Below are positions 53,556-63,937 of a DNA stretch of 64,000 bases, piece by piece. The notes under the pieces are model-generated. The model saw only the letters and a list, made by a program, of their open reading frames with translations. It was not told where the DNA came from and searched no databases. The position numbers were made by a program, and so were the translations under genes. Within the stretch, counting starts at the first letter, position 1. Each line of letters starts with the position of its first letter. The stretch comes from Allobosea sp. 47.2.35 (GTDB taxonomy: Bacteria; Pseudomonadota; Alphaproteobacteria; Rhizobiales; Beijerinckiaceae), in contig NZ_JANLGI010000014.1 of the NCBI RefSeq assembly GCF_024655635.1, positions 90,016-154,015 of the forward strand, given 5' to 3'.

Positions 53556-55094
53556 ATGGTGGCGCGGGTCGCGACGGTGGCGTTCGAGGGCATCGAGGCA
53601 CGCGCCGTCGACGTTCAGGTCCAGATCGCGCCCGGCGGCGTCGCCTTCGTGCTGGTCGGCCTCCCCGACAAGGCCGTCGCCGAAAGCCGCGAGCGGGTTC
53701 GCGCCGCGCTGCTCGCGTCCGGCCTCGCCTTGCCGGCCAAGCGCGTCACCGTGAACCTCGCCCCGGCCGATCTGCCCAAGGAAGGCAGCCATTACGACCT
53801 GCCGATCGCGCTCGCCGTGATGGCGGCGATCGGGGCGATCCCCGCCGATGCTCTCGCGGGCTACGCGGTGCTCGGCGAGCTCGCGCTCGACGGCTCGATC
53901 GCGCCGGTCGCGGGCGTCCTGCCGGCCGCGATCGCTGCCTATGCGAAAGGGCAGGGGCTGATCTGCCCGGCGGCTTCAGGACCGGAGGCGGCCTGGGCGG
54001 CGGCCGACATCGACATCCTGGCGCCGCGCTCGCTGATCCAGCTCGCCAATCACTTCAAGGGCACGCAGGTGATGGCGAGACCCGAGCCGGCCGTGGCGCG
54101 CCAGGCCGGGCCCTTGCCCGATCTCGCCGACGTCAAGGGCCAGGAAAGCGCGCGGCGCGTGCTGGAGATCGCGGCGGCGGGCGGGCACAACCTCCTGATG
54201 AACGGGCCGCCCGGCGCCGGCAAGTCGATGCTGGCGAGCCGCCTGCCCTCGATCCTGCCGCCGCTCTCGCCGCGCGAATTGCTCGAAGTCTCGATGGTCC
54301 TGTCCGTTGCCGGAAAGCTGGCCGATGGCGCCTTGACCGACCGGCGGCCTTTTCGGGCGCCGCATCATTCCGCTTCGATGGCGGCGCTCGTCGGCGGTGG
54401 CCTGCAGGCCCGGCCAGGCGAGGTCTCGCTTGCCCATCACGGCGTGCTCTTCCTCGACGAATTGCCGGAGTTCCAGCCGCAGGCGCTGGACGCCCTGCGC
54501 CAGCCGATGGAGACCGGAGACGTCCTGATCTCCCGCGCCAATCACCGCGTCGTCTATCCCGCGCGCTTCCAGCTCGTCGCCGCTATGAACCCCTGCCGTT
54601 GCGGCCGGGCGACTGAACCCGGCTATGCCTGCCGCCGCCAGCCGAACGATCGCTGCATGGCGCAGTACCAGGCGCGGGTATCCGGCCCGCTGCTCGACCG
54701 GATCGACATCGCGATCGACGTGCCCGCGGTAACGGCCGCGGATCTGATCCGTCCGGCGACCGGCGAAAGTTCCGCAATCGTTGCGTCCCGTGTCGCCGCG
54801 GCCCGCCGCATTCAGGCGGCGCGCTTCGAGGGTCTCGGCCTCGGCCACGTCCTGACCAATGCCGCCTGTCCGGTCACGGTGATCGAGGAGGTCGCGCGGC
54901 CGGACAATGCGGGGCTCGCGTTGCTGCGCGATGCGGCCGAGGCGTTGCGCTTGACGGCGCGCGCCTATCACCGCGTGCTGAAGGTCGCCCGCACGCTCGC
55001 CGATCTCGACGGGGAGGCGAAGGTGGGCCGGCGCCATCTCGCGGAAGCCTTGTCCTACCGGGCGCGGGGCGAGGACCTCGTCCAGGCCGCCTGA
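53556..55094 (+). CDS. comM: ComM/YifB family magnesium-chelatase-like ATPase
   Basis: A 512-residue AAA+ protein. The N-terminal Lon-protease-like domain has GLPDKAVAESRERVRAA, followed by Walker A GPPGAGKS near residue 223, Walker B VLFLDELPEF, and the Cys-containing stretch NPCRCG ... CRRQPNDRC, which may bind metal. The C-terminal SRL-HTH region ends LARAYHRVLKVARTLADL-like. ComM proteins promote branch migration during natural transformation, but many species keep it without competence. No competence genes are near. Confidence 0.9.
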   Translation: MVARVATVAFEGIEARAVDVQVQIAPGGVAFVLVGLPDKAVAESRERVRAALLASGLALPAKRVTVNLAPADLPKEGSHYDLPIALAVMAAIGAIPADALAGYAVLGELALDGSIAPVAGVLPAAIAAYAKGQGLICPAASGPEAAWAAADIDILAPRSLIQLANHFKGTQVMARPEPAVARQAGPLPDLADVKGQESARRVLEIAAAGGHNLLMNGPPGAGKSMLASRLPSILPPLSPRELLEVSMVLSVAGKLADGALTDRRPFRAPHHSASMAALVGGGLQARPGEVSLAHHGVLFLDELPEFQPQALDALRQPMETGDVLISRANHRVVYPARFQLVAAMNPCRCGRATEPGYACRRQPNDRCMAQYQARVSGPLLDRIDIAIDVPAVTAADLIRPATGESSAIVASRVAAARRIQAARFEGLGLGHVLTNAACPVTVIEEVARPDNAGLALLRDAAEALRLTARAYHRVLKVARTLADLDGEAKVGRRHLAEALSYRARGEDLVQAA

Positions 55095-55186
55095 GGCCGA
55101 GGGTTAACGGACCCTCCTCTGCGACCGGTCGAATTCGCGGCTTTCCCCGGCCGCTTTTTCAAGGTGACCTGCGTAGATCGAAGGGC

Positions 55187-57280
55187 ATGGCTTCTTCGAT
55201 CTGGTCATGGCTTGCTCTTGCCTTCGCGGCGCTGCTCCTCCCGGCTGTGGGGGGCGCCTTGTCGCTGTTGCGCCAGCGTGGCGGCTTGCGCCGGCAGGTG
55301 GCTGCCTTGTCCCATGAGGTCGAGGTTCTCAACGACCGGCTCTGGAATCTCGCGGATAGCGAGGAGCGCTATCGCAGCCTGATCGAGGCCCAGGGCGACC
55401 TGATCGTGCGGCGTGACGGGGTCCGGATTGTCTACGCCAACCGCGCCTATGCGGCTTTGTTCGGCGCGGGCGAGCAGGATCTCGTCGGCAGCGAGATGTT
55501 GCTGCCGCAGCTCGCCAGCCGGCCGCTCGTGCTGCTGGAGGGCGGCGCGCGCAGCTTCGATGAATGCCTCGCGACCTATGAGGGCGAGCGCTGGATCTCC
55601 TGGATCGAGACCGCGGTGCCCGGTCCGGACGGCCGCACGCTGATCCAGCGCGTCGGCCGCGATATCTCGGCGCGCGTCGCGAGCGAGGATGCGCTGGTCG
55701 AGGCGCGGGCGCGCGCCGAAGCCGCGAACGAGGCGAAATCGCGTTTCCTCGCGACCGTCAGCCACGAGTTCCGCACGCCCCTCAACGGCATTCTCGGCAT
55801 GGCCGACCTCCTGACCGATACCGGCCCCGATGCCGAGCAGGCGACCTATGTCGCGGCGCTGCGCACCTCCGGCGAGGCTCTGCTGGCGCTGGTCGACGAC
55901 ATCCTCGATTTCGCCAAGGTCGAGGCCGGCAAGCTGGAACTGGTCGAGGAGCCCTTCGACATGGTCCAGCTCGTCGAGACCGTCGCGGAGCTGATGGCGC
56001 CGCGCGCGCAGGCGAAGGGGCTGGAGCTCGCCGCCCATATCGCGCCCGACCTGCCGTCGCGACTCGTCGGTGATCGCGACCGTTTGCGCCAGATCCTGCT
56101 GAATCTCGTCGGCAATGCCGTGAAATTCACGGAAGCGGGCGGCGTGGGGCTCAGCCTTGCCCGGTTCGACGATCGCCTCGAAATTACCGTCGCGGATACC
56201 GGGCCGGGTATCCCGGCCGATCGGCTCGACACGATCTTCGGCGAGTTCGAGCAACTCGATCAGGGTGCTGCCGCGCGGCAGGCCGGCACCGGGCTCGGTC
56301 TTGCGATCGTGCGCCGCCTCGCGCGTCTGATGGAGGGCGAGGTCAGGGCCGAAAGCCGGCTTGGCGAGGGGGCAATCTTCCGTGTCATCCTGCCGCTTCG
56401 GGCTGCGTCCGATGCGCCGGAGGCGCGGATTCCGCATTGGCCGGACCAGCATGTCCTGCTCGTCTCGCCGGCACCTTTCGCGGTCCGCTTTCTCGCCGAA
56501 ACGATCCGGACGACCGGCGCGTCCGTCTCGGTCGCCGGCACGGTCGAGGCTGCACGGGCGAAGCTGGCCGGGCCAATGCCGGTCACCGCAGTGTTAATCG
56601 ATCATGCGCTAGGTGATGTGCCGGCAAAGGAGCTGGCGACCGCCGTGGCGGCGACCGGCATCCGCGACTGCCTGATCCTGTTGTCGCCTCATGCGCGCCG
56701 GCAGTTCGGCGCGCCCCAGGCGGCAGGCTTCTCCGGCTTCCTGATCAAGCCGGTGCGGACGCGCTCGCTCTACGAGCGGCTTGGAAATCGCTTCCAGCCA
56801 GGGCGGCCGGTGGTGGCTGATGCTGCGGTGTCCGGCGCTATGCCGGTGCGGCAGCCGGGCACCGGCCTGACGGTGCTGGTCGCGGAGGACAACGAGATCA
56901 ACGCGTTGCTCGCGACACGCACGCTGGAGCGCTTCGGCTGCACGGCGATCTGGGCGCGGGACGGGCGCGAGGCCCTGAAGCGGGTCGAGGCGAGCTTTGC
57001 CGGCGCGGCGCCGCCATTGACGCTGGCCCTGCTCGACGTGCGCATGCCGGTGATGACCGGGCTCGATTGCGCCCGCACCATCCGCGCGCTGGAGCGGCGC
57101 CTTGGCCGCGCCGCGCCGCTGCCGCTCGTCGCCGTCACTGCCAATGTCTCCGCGGCCGACCGGGCCGCCGCTTTCGCCGCCGGGATGGATGATTGCCTGG
57201 CGAAACCGCTGGAGCGCGAGGCCCTGCTGCGCTGGCTGGAACGCCTGTCGCAAGGCTTGGCCGGCAGCCTGTCGGCTTGA
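55187..57280 (+). CDS. PAS hybrid histidine kinase with C-terminal receiver
   Basis: A 697-residue sensor kinase. One N-terminal membrane helix (~residues 8-28), PAS domain (~55-165), HisKA with phospho-acceptor His193 in VSHEFRTPLNG, and HATPase with N-box LNLVGNAVKFTEAG and DTGPGIP. Next comes a receiver-like region at ~425-545 lacking the acidic pair, then a true receiver (~570-690) with VAEDNEIN and phospho-acceptor Asp617 in LLDVRMP. The pair suggests a phosphorelay; the partner is not in the window. It follows comM on the same strand with 92 bp between. Confidence 0.88.
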   Translation: MASSIWSWLALAFAALLLPAVGGALSLLRQRGGLRRQVAALSHEVEVLNDRLWNLADSEERYRSLIEAQGDLIVRRDGVRIVYANRAYAALFGAGEQDLVGSEMLLPQLASRPLVLLEGGARSFDECLATYEGERWISWIETAVPGPDGRTLIQRVGRDISARVASEDALVEARARAEAANEAKSRFLATVSHEFRTPLNGILGMADLLTDTGPDAEQATYVAALRTSGEALLALVDDILDFAKVEAGKLELVEEPFDMVQLVETVAELMAPRAQAKGLELAAHIAPDLPSRLVGDRDRLRQILLNLVGNAVKFTEAGGVGLSLARFDDRLEITVADTGPGIPADRLDTIFGEFEQLDQGAAARQAGTGLGLAIVRRLARLMEGEVRAESRLGEGAIFRVILPLRAASDAPEARIPHWPDQHVLLVSPAPFAVRFLAETIRTTGASVSVAGTVEAARAKLAGPMPVTAVLIDHALGDVPAKELATAVAATGIRDCLILLSPHARRQFGAPQAAGFSGFLIKPVRTRSLYERLGNRFQPGRPVVADAAVSGAMPVRQPGTGLTVLVAEDNEINALLATRTLERFGCTAIWARDGREALKRVEASFAGAAPPLTLALLDVRMPVMTGLDCARTIRALERRLGRAAPLPLVAVTANVSAADRAAAFAAGMDDCLAKPLEREALLRWLERLSQGLAGSLSA

Positions 57281-57376
57281 CGGCCGTCATCGCTCCGACG
57301 CAGTTTCGTCGCGAAGTTGTAAGATCATCGGAGCAAGCCTACCTCATGCCGGTAGCGGCAGGAGATGAGAGAAGCG

Positions 57377-58330
57377 ATGGCATTGCACGTTTCTGGAAGC
57401 AAGAACGCGCTGCCCAGCCGATTTTCAGCCGGCAATCCGTTCTCGCGCTTCGCCCCGTTGATCTTGATGAAGGGTGGAGCCATGCGCCGGACCGGCGCCG
57501 AGATCGATGAAGCGCCGTTGTCCGGTACGCTGGGCCGGATCGGCTCGCTTGAGGTGCGGCTGGCGCGCGGCCCGCGCGAGGTCTGGCGGGCGCAGCGCCT
57601 GCGCTATCGCGTGTTCTATCAGGAAATGTCAGCCAAGCCCGATGTGATCTCGCGGATGTTCCGCCGCGATGCCGATCGTTTCGACAAGGCTTGCGACCAT
57701 CTCCTCGTCATCGATCACGCGGCGCGCGGGCGCTTCGGCGGCATCAAGCCGAAGGTCGTCGGCACCTATCGCCTGATGCGCCAGAGCGCTGCCGAGCGCC
57801 TCGGCGGCTTCTACACTCAGGGCGAATACGATCTTGGCCCGATGCTGGAGCGCCATCCGGGCAGCCGCTTTCTCGAGCTAGGCCGCTCCTGCGTGCTGAA
57901 GCCCTACCGCACCAAGCGGACGGTCGAACTGCTCTGGTCGGGCATCTGGGCCTATCTCCAGCATCACCGCATCGACGCGATGTTCGGCTGCGCTTCCTTC
58001 GACGGCACCGATCCCGGCGCCCTGGCGCTGCCCTTGAGCTTCCTGCACCATCAGGCTCGCTCGGAGGGCGATTGGGCGGCGACCGCCCATCCCGATCAGT
58101 TCGTCGGCATGGATCGCCTGCCGCCGGAGATGGTCGATGCCAAGCTCGCGCTCAAGCAGTTGCCGCCGCTGATCAAGGGCTACCTGCGCATCGGTGCCCG
58201 CTTCGGCACCGGCGCGGTCATCGACCGCCAGTTCGGGACCACCGACGTGCTGGTCGTGCTGCCGGTCTCCGCGATCGACAAGCGCTACACGGATTATTAC
58301 GGCGGCGAAGGCCCGCGCCACGCCGCCTGA
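57377..58330 (+). CDS. OlsB-like N-acyltransferase (ornithine lipid synthesis, GNAT fold)
   Basis: A protein of about 317 residues related to OlsB, the acyl-ACP:ornithine N-alpha-acyltransferase of phosphorus-free membrane lipids. Recognisable segments are VWRAQRLRYRVFYQEM, VGTYRLMR, LELGRSCVLKPYR and the late GYLRIGARFG. ATG 57377 is preferred over 57365, since AGGAG would touch the latter. It follows the histidine kinase by 96 bp on the same strand. Assignment to ornithine rather than another amine is by family only. Confidence 0.75.
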   Translation: MALHVSGSKNALPSRFSAGNPFSRFAPLILMKGGAMRRTGAEIDEAPLSGTLGRIGSLEVRLARGPREVWRAQRLRYRVFYQEMSAKPDVISRMFRRDADRFDKACDHLLVIDHAARGRFGGIKPKVVGTYRLMRQSAAERLGGFYTQGEYDLGPMLERHPGSRFLELGRSCVLKPYRTKRTVELLWSGIWAYLQHHRIDAMFGCASFDGTDPGALALPLSFLHHQARSEGDWAATAHPDQFVGMDRLPPEMVDAKLALKQLPPLIKGYLRIGARFGTGAVIDRQFGTTDVLVVLPVSAIDKRYTDYYGGEGPRHAA

Positions 58331-58336
58331 ACCAGC

Positions 58337-59203
58337 TTATTCGCCGGCTTGGGCCAGCGCGCGCAGCGCCTCGCGATAGGTCGGATAGCGGAAGGCATAG
58401 CCGAATTCGCGCTTCACCAGCGCATTTGAAACGCGCTTGCTCTCACCGTAGAAACTTGCCGCCATCGGCGAGAGCTTCGCCTGCTCGAACGGGATTTCCG
58501 GCGGCGGCTCAAGGCCTGTCAGCCCGGCAGCGAAAGTGATCACATCCTGTGGCGGGCCGGGCTCGTCATCGGTGACGTTGTAGACCGCGCCTTGGCGCGG
58601 CTGCACCAGCGAGGCCATGAGCACGCCCGCGATATCGTCGACATGGATGCGGTTGAACACCTGCCCGGGCTTGATCAGCCGGTTCGCGGTGCCGGCGCGC
58701 AGCTTGGTGATGGCGTTGCGCCCGGGGCCGTAGATGCCCGACAGGCGGAAGATTTGCACGGGCTTGCCGCTGTCCCGTCCGAGCTGCAGCCAAGCCTCCT
58801 CGATATCGACGCGTTGGCGCGTGCGGTCGTTGGTCGGTGCCGGTGGCGTGGCCTCGTCGATCCAGGCGCCGCTCTGGTCGCCATAGACGCCGATCGTCGA
58901 GAGATAGCCGATCCAGCGCAGGTTCGGCGCCGCTATCAGCGCGTCGCGCAAGGGCCCGAGCGCGGGGTCGCCGTCTTCCGCCGGCTGCACCGAGACCAGC
59001 ACGGCATCGGCTTCCGCCACCGCCTTGGCGAGCGCCGACGAGACCGCGAAGCCGCCGAAGACCAGCGTCCGGATGCCCGCGCGGCTGAGCTCGGCGGCTT
59101 TCTCGGCCGAACGGACGGTGCCCGTTACCTCCCAGCCCCGCGCCAGCGCGGCGCGCGCGAAGAACCCGGCGGAATAGCCGAGGCCGAGGATCAGGATGTT
59201 CAT
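58337..59203 (-). CDS. NAD(P)-dependent epimerase/dehydratase-like protein (SDR)
   Basis: A 288-residue atypical extended SDR. The N-terminal dinucleotide loop is [10 protein letters not shown] (about residues 5-14), and [11 protein letters not shown] and a later [11 protein letters not shown] replace the usual YxxxK core. It overlaps the queG stop by 4 bp and is therefore co-transcribed with it. The frame shows no link to queuosine synthesis beyond position. Confidence 0.8.
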   Translation of the reverse strand: MNILILGLGYSAGFFARAALARGWEVTGTVRSAEKAAELSRAGIRTLVFGGFAVSSALAKAVAEADAVLVSVQPAEDGDPALGPLRDALIAAPNLRWIGYLSTIGVYGDQSGAWIDEATPPAPTNDRTRQRVDIEEAWLQLGRDSGKPVQIFRLSGIYGPGRNAITKLRAGTANRLIKPGQVFNRIHVDDIAGVLMASLVQPRQGAVYNVTDDEPGPPQDVITFAAGLTGLEPPPEIPFEQAKLSPMAASFYGESKRVSNALVKREFGYAFRYPTYREALRALAQAGE

Positions 59204-60339
59204 GCGGCATCTTCCGTCTGGAGCATGAGCGCATGCCATTCGGCGCGCACCTGCGGGTCGTTCTCTTCGCCAAGGCCAGCGATGGCAAGTTGGCGGCCAC
59301 GCTCGGGATCGAGTCTCCCCAGCGCCCAGACCGCCATGGCGCGGACGAGCGGCGAGGGATCGGCGAGATGGGGCAGGGCGCTATCGACAAGCTCGGCGCG
59401 GCCGCTGTTGCCGATCGCGATCAGGACATTCCGCAGGAAGCGGTCGCGCCCGGTGCGCTTCACCGGCGTGCCCGCAAAGAGCGTGCGGAAGGCGGGATCG
59501 TCGAGCCGGGCGAGCGCGGCGAGGTCGAGCCCGTCGAGCTCGTCCTTGAGCGCCAGCCGCGTCTCCTGCGCAGCCGCGGCAAACTTGTTCCAGGGGCAGA
59601 CGGCGAGGCAGTCGTCGCAACCGAAGACGCGGTTGCCGATGCCGGGCCGCAGGGCGGTGTCGATATGGCCGGCATGCTCGATGGTGAGATAGGCGATGCA
59701 GCGGCGCGCATCGAGCTGATAGGGCGCCGGGAAAGCATCGGTCGGGCAGATGTCGAGGCAGCGCCGGCAGGAGCCGCAATGGTCGCGCTCGGCTGCATCC
59801 GCAGGTAGCTCCGCGGTGGTGTAGATCGCGCCGAGCAGCAGCCAGGAGCCGTGCTCGCGTGAGACCAGGACCGTGTGCTTGCCCTGCCAGCCGAGCCCGG
59901 CGGCCTGTGCCAGCGGCTTCTCCATGACGGGCGCGGTATCGACAAAGACCTTGACGTCGGCGCCGCCGCGCGCGGCGAGCAGCCCCGCGACGCTCTTCAG
60001 CTTGCCCTTGATGACGTCGTGATAGTCGCGCCGTCTCGCATAGAGCGAGATCGCGGCCTTGTCGGGCTGCGCGAGCATGGCAAGCGGATCGCCCTCGCCG
60101 GCATAGTTCATGCCGAGCATGACGACGGAACGGACCTCGCTCCAGAGCTGGCGCGGGTCGGCGCGCTGCGCCTGCCGCTCCGCCATCCAGCCCATCTCGC
60201 CCTGATAGCCATTGGCGAGCCAGGCTTCGAGGCGTTCCGGCGCCTGCGGGATCGCATCGGCCGAGGCGACGCGCATCACCGCGAAGCCTTCGGTGAGCGC
60301 CCGCGCTTCGACGGCGCGCTTAAGCTTCTCAGCCTTCAA
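59200..60339 (-). CDS. queG: Epoxyqueuosine reductase
   Basis: A 379-residue corrinoid [4Fe-4S] reductase performing the last step of queuosine formation in tRNA. The two cluster motifs are [12 protein letters not shown] (Cys188, 191, 194, 198) and CDDCLAVCP (241, 244, 248), with another Cys at 214. The catalytic Asp134 lies in VDTAPV. A HEAT-like C-terminal region follows. The likely start is TTG 60339, which overlaps the upstream stop as TTGA; no upstream ATG gives family residues. Gene order GST-like, queG, SDR is one transcript. Confidence 0.92.
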   Translation of the reverse strand: MKAEKLKRAVEARALTEGFAVMRVASADAIPQAPERLEAWLANGYQGEMGWMAERQAQRADPRQLWSEVRSVVMLGMNYAGEGDPLAMLAQPDKAAISLYARRRDYHDVIKGKLKSVAGLLAARGGADVKVFVDTAPVMEKPLAQAAGLGWQGKHTVLVSREHGSWLLLGAIYTTAELPADAAERDHCGSCRRCLDICPTDAFPAPYQLDARRCIAYLTIEHAGHIDTALRPGIGNRVFGCDDCLAVCPWNKFAAAAQETRLALKDELDGLDLAALARLDDPAFRTLFAGTPVKRTGRDRFLRNVLIAIGNSGRAELVDSALPHLADPSPLVRAMAVWALGRLDPERGRQLAIAGLGEENDPQVRAEWHALMLQTEDAA

Positions 60340-61028
60340 AAATCCAGATTGTCGTAATGGGCGCTCGGAGCCATGCCCGGCACGCGGTCGCTCAGCAGCG
60401 GCCGGAAGCTCGGTCTCGACTTGATCCTCGCATACCATGCGCGAGCCGCCTCATCCTCTTCCCAGGGCACGTCGCCGAGATAATCGACGCAGGACAGATG
60501 CGCCGCTGCCGCGAGATCGGCATAGCTCATCTGCGCCCCCGCGAGCCAGTTCCGCTTGGCCAGCAGCCAGGAGATATAGCGCAGATGATAGCGCACATTG
60601 GCGCGCGCCGCGCGGATCGCGCTCATTTCCGGCGGGCCGCCGCCCTCGTCGCGGCTCATGAAGCGCTTCATCACCTTTTCCAGCACGAGCGGGCTGGTGA
60701 TCTCGTCATGAAACTTGAGGTTGAACCAGTCGAGCAGGCGGCGCACCTCGACACGCTCGCCCGGGCCTTCCGGCAGCAGGCGGCGATCGCCGAGGGCGAG
60801 GCCTCGCGTCTCGTCGAGATATTCCGCGATCGGCCCGGCGCCGGGCACGGCGAGCCCGTTCTGCTCCTGGAAGACCGGCGTCGTACCCGCGGTATTGAGC
60901 TCGATGAACTCCCGCCGGCGCTCCCAGACGCGTTCCTCGACCAGTTCGGCCTCCATGCCGAACTCGCTGAGCACGAGGCGGATGAAACGCGAATGCGGGC
61001 ATAGCGGGTAATGATAAAGGGTCGCCAT
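60336..61028 (-). CDS. Glutathione S-transferase family protein
   Basis: A 230-residue GST-fold protein with CPHSRFIRL in the thioredoxin-like N-terminus (Cys near residue 9), [25 protein letters not shown] for the glutathione site, and an all-helical C-terminal domain. ATG 61028 begins the conserved [13 protein letters not shown]; a 3-residue longer start at 61037 is possible. It is the first gene of the operon with queG and the SDR protein. Confidence 0.85.
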   Translation of the reverse strand: MATLYHYPLCPHSRFIRLVLSEFGMEAELVEERVWERRREFIELNTAGTTPVFQEQNGLAVPGAGPIAEYLDETRGLALGDRRLLPEGPGERVEVRRLLDWFNLKFHDEITSPLVLEKVMKRFMSRDEGGGPPEMSAIRAARANVRYHLRYISWLLAKRNWLAGAQMSYADLAAAAHLSCVDYLGDVPWEEDEAARAWYARIKSRPSFRPLLSDRVPGMAPSAHYDNLDF

Positions 61029-61285
61029 GGCACTCATGAGGACTGTGAAGCAGGCAAAATGCGACGGAAGCAGGGCCGCCGGGCTTGCAGCGACCCGATA
61101 GACGACGGCGGCTTGCTATAATCATGCCGGAAAAACGCCACAACCCGCGATGATGGCGATCTCCGCAATTTGCCGCTGCTGCTTCGCGAAGTGGTAACCA
61201 ATTTGCAAAGAGCTGGGCGTAAGCCGGCAGCAGGCTGACGCGGGCGGACGACCGGGCCGGCTGATTCGCACGAGGACAGCCTTCC
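61029..61285. promoter_or_regulatory. Divergent region of the GST-queG operon and uppP
   Basis: 257 bp between divergent genes. TATAAT at 61117-61122 is a good plus-strand -10 for uppP, but no convincing -35 lies 17 bp upstream. Nothing coding is evident. Confidence 0.4.
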
Positions 61286-62083
61286 ATGCACAACCTGATC
61301 GAAGCCTTCATCCTCGGCATCGTCGAGGGCTTGACCGAGTTCCTACCGGTCTCCTCGACCGGACATCTGCTCCTGCTCGGCCATTTCCTCGGCTTCGAAT
61401 CCAATGGCAAGACCTTCGAGGTGCTGGTCCAGCTCGGTGCGATCCTGGCTATCACGCTGGTCTATTTCCGCCGCCTGCTCGATATCGCCCTGCGCATTCC
61501 GAGCGACCCGTCGGCGCGCCGCTTCGTCATCGGCGTGCTCATCGCCTTCCTGCCGGCGGCGGTGATCGGCGCGTTGCTGCACGGCTTCATCAAGGGCGTG
61601 CTGTTCAACCCCTTCATCGTCTGCTGCACGCTGATCGCCGGTGGCCTGATCCTGCTCGTCGTCGACGAGCTGGAATTGCAGGAGAAGCATACCGACGCCA
61701 CCACCTTCCCGCTGCCGATGTATTTCAAGATCGGGCTGATCCAGTGCCTGGCGATGGTGCCGGGCGTCTCGCGCTCGGGCTCGACCATCGTCGGCGCCAT
61801 GCTGCTCGGCGCCAGCAAGCGCGCGGCGGCTGAGTTCTCCTTCTTCCTGGCCATGCCGACCATGGCCGGCGCCTTCGCCTATGACCTGCTCAAGAGCTAC
61901 AAGAACCTCACCTTCGACGATGGCGTGCTCATCGGCGTCGGCTTCGTCGCCGCCTTCTTCTCGGCGCTGATCGTGGTGAGGAGTTTCCTCGACTTCGTCT
62001 CGAAGCGCGGCTTCGCGCCCTTCGCCTGGTGGCGCATCATCGTCGGCATGGTCGGCCTCGCCGGCCTCTGGATCGTCGGCTGA
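61286..62083 (+). CDS. uppP: Undecaprenyl-diphosphatase (BacA type)
   Basis: A 265-residue inner-membrane phosphatase with the two family motifs [14 protein letters not shown] (residues 14-27) and [10 protein letters not shown]. It recycles undecaprenyl pyrophosphate for lipid II synthesis and confers low-level bacitracin tolerance. The gene ends with TGA directly abutting the stop codon of the convergent MFS gene. Confidence 0.95.
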   Translation: MHNLIEAFILGIVEGLTEFLPVSSTGHLLLLGHFLGFESNGKTFEVLVQLGAILAITLVYFRRLLDIALRIPSDPSARRFVIGVLIAFLPAAVIGALLHGFIKGVLFNPFIVCCTLIAGGLILLVVDELELQEKHTDATTFPLPMYFKIGLIQCLAMVPGVSRSGSTIVGAMLLGASKRAAAEFSFFLAMPTMAGAFAYDLLKSYKNLTFDDGVLIGVGFVAAFFSALIVVRSFLDFVSKRGFAPFAWWRIIVGMVGLAGLWIVG

Positions 62084-63814
62084 TCAGGCAGGCCGCGCCG
62101 GGTCGTTGAGAGAGTCGGCGAGCGTCGGCGTCCGGCTTGGCGTGAGTTGCGGCAGCGAGGCCGTCTGCCGCTCGATCATGCGGTGGACAACCGGCGGGTT
62201 CGGGCCGCTATGCAGCGCGCGGACCTGCTCGCCGATCTCGGCATCGGCCTGGGTGACGCGCTGGTTCTGCCGGACATACTCGACCCAGGTCGGGCTGTCG
62301 TAACGCTCGATCCAGAGCGTTGGGTCGGTCAGGTCGCGCAGCAGTGTCCAATGCCGGGCGCCGTCGCGGCGCCGGATGCGCCGCCGCTCCGCCATCACGG
62401 TCAGGAAGGCGACGACGTCCTCGGGCTTGATGATGTATTCGATGGTGACGATGACCGGGCCGGAGCGCGGCTCGATATCGACCGCGACCTTGGGCTCGCG
62501 CCAGCGGCTGAGCGGGTCGAGATTGAGGGCCTCGAGCGGCGGTAGCCGGTAGCGCAGTCCTAGCACGGCACCGGCGACGAGGACTACGGCCGACATCAGC
62601 AGCGCCTTCTCGACGCCGAAATGTAGCGCCGAGCGGCCCCAGGCCCAGCTTCCCATCGCCATGCCGCCGAAGGTTGCCATCTGGTACATCGCCAGTGCCC
62701 GGCCGACGACCCAACGCGGCGCCGAGAGCTGCACCGTCGCGTTGAAGGTCGAGAGCGCCAGGACCCAGCAGGCGCCGCAGACGCACAGGCCCGCCATGGC
62801 CAGCCATATCGTCTTGCTGAAGGCGATCAGCGTGACGCCGCAGGCATAGGCGACGAAGGTCGAGCGGACGAGCGCCTCGGTGCTCATTGCCCGGCGCAAA
62901 CGCGCGCTCATGAAGGCGCCCGCTACCGCGCCGGCGCCGAAAGCGCCGAGCAGCACGCCATAGGTCAGCGGGCCGCCGCGCACGAGATCGCGCGCGATCA
63001 GCGGCAGCAGCGCCAGGCCGACGATGGCGCCGAAGCCGTAGACGAAGGCGCGCAGCGTGACGGTGCGGATATTCGGGGACATCGCGACATAGCGGATGCC
63101 CGCGCTCATCGCGATGAACAGGGTCTCGCGCGGCAGCAGGCGCTCGACCTTGGGCGGCTGCCAGCGCGCCAGCACGACGAGCAGCGGGATATAGCTGAAG
63201 GCGTTGATGATGAAGGCCGCGACCGCGCCAGCCGCGGCGACGATCGCGCCGCCGATCGCGGGGCCGACGCTGCGGGCGATGTTGAACGCGACGCTGTTCA
63301 GCGTCACCGCCGCCGGCACGTCCCGGCGCGGGACCATGTCGCCGACCGAGGATTGCCAGGCCGGGTTGTTCAGCGCCGTGCCGCAGCCGATCAGGAAGGT
63401 GAAGGTCAGCAGCAGCCAGGGCGTGATCAGGCCGAACCAGGCGAAGACAGCAAGCCCGATCGAGACCGTCAGCATGAAGCCCTGCGCGATCAGCAGGATC
63501 TTGCGCCGGTCATAATTGTCGGCGATGGCCCCGGCCGCCAGCGAGAACAGCATCACCGGCAGCGTCGTCGAGGCCTGCACCAGCGCCACCATCTCGGCCG
63601 AGGGCGAGATCGAAGCCATCATCCAGGAGGCGCCGACCGCCTGGACGAGGCCGCCGAAATTCGAGACCAGGCTGGCGAACCAGACGGCGCGGAAGATCGG
63701 TTGCTGCAGCGGAACGAAGGGCGAAACCCGAGCCTGCGTAGGCTTGATGCCCTCCGAGGCGAGCTCGGCTTCTACGACATCGGCCGTGGGTTGGGCGTGC
63801 TGGTCGTCAGGCAT
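62084..63814 (-). CDS. MFS_3-type exporter with C-terminal monooxygenase-like extension
   Basis: A 576-residue protein. Residues ~30-420 form a 12-helix MFS domain of the MFS_3 / EntS-like group (QPIFRAVWFASLVSNFGG start, AGAIADNYDRRKILLIAQ loop). A soluble tail of ~120 residues (VIVTIEYIIKPEDVVAFLTVM, then ARHWTLLRDLTDPTLWIERYDSPTW) resembles the ferredoxin-like antibiotic monooxygenase fold. The cargo is unknown; siderophores and drugs are both seen in the family. Confidence 0.85.
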   Translation of the reverse strand: MPDDQHAQPTADVVEAELASEGIKPTQARVSPFVPLQQPIFRAVWFASLVSNFGGLVQAVGASWMMASISPSAEMVALVQASTTLPVMLFSLAAGAIADNYDRRKILLIAQGFMLTVSIGLAVFAWFGLITPWLLLTFTFLIGCGTALNNPAWQSSVGDMVPRRDVPAAVTLNSVAFNIARSVGPAIGGAIVAAAGAVAAFIINAFSYIPLLVVLARWQPPKVERLLPRETLFIAMSAGIRYVAMSPNIRTVTLRAFVYGFGAIVGLALLPLIARDLVRGGPLTYGVLLGAFGAGAVAGAFMSARLRRAMSTEALVRSTFVAYACGVTLIAFSKTIWLAMAGLCVCGACWVLALSTFNATVQLSAPRWVVGRALAMYQMATFGGMAMGSWAWGRSALHFGVEKALLMSAVVLVAGAVLGLRYRLPPLEALNLDPLSRWREPKVAVDIEPRSGPVIVTIEYIIKPEDVVAFLTVMAERRRIRRRDGARHWTLLRDLTDPTLWIERYDSPTWVEYVRQNQRVTQADAEIGEQVRALHSGPNPPVVHRMIERQTASLPQLTPSRTPTLADSLNDPARPA

Positions 63815-63937
63815 GTCATAGGGTTAGAGCATGAGCGCTGGAGGGGGAAACCCTTTCCATCTGGAAGATGTCGAAACTTGGAAAGTTTTTCTCTCACGCA
63901 GCTCGTGCGGTCGCCGGCTCGCGCGCCTGCCGTGGCG

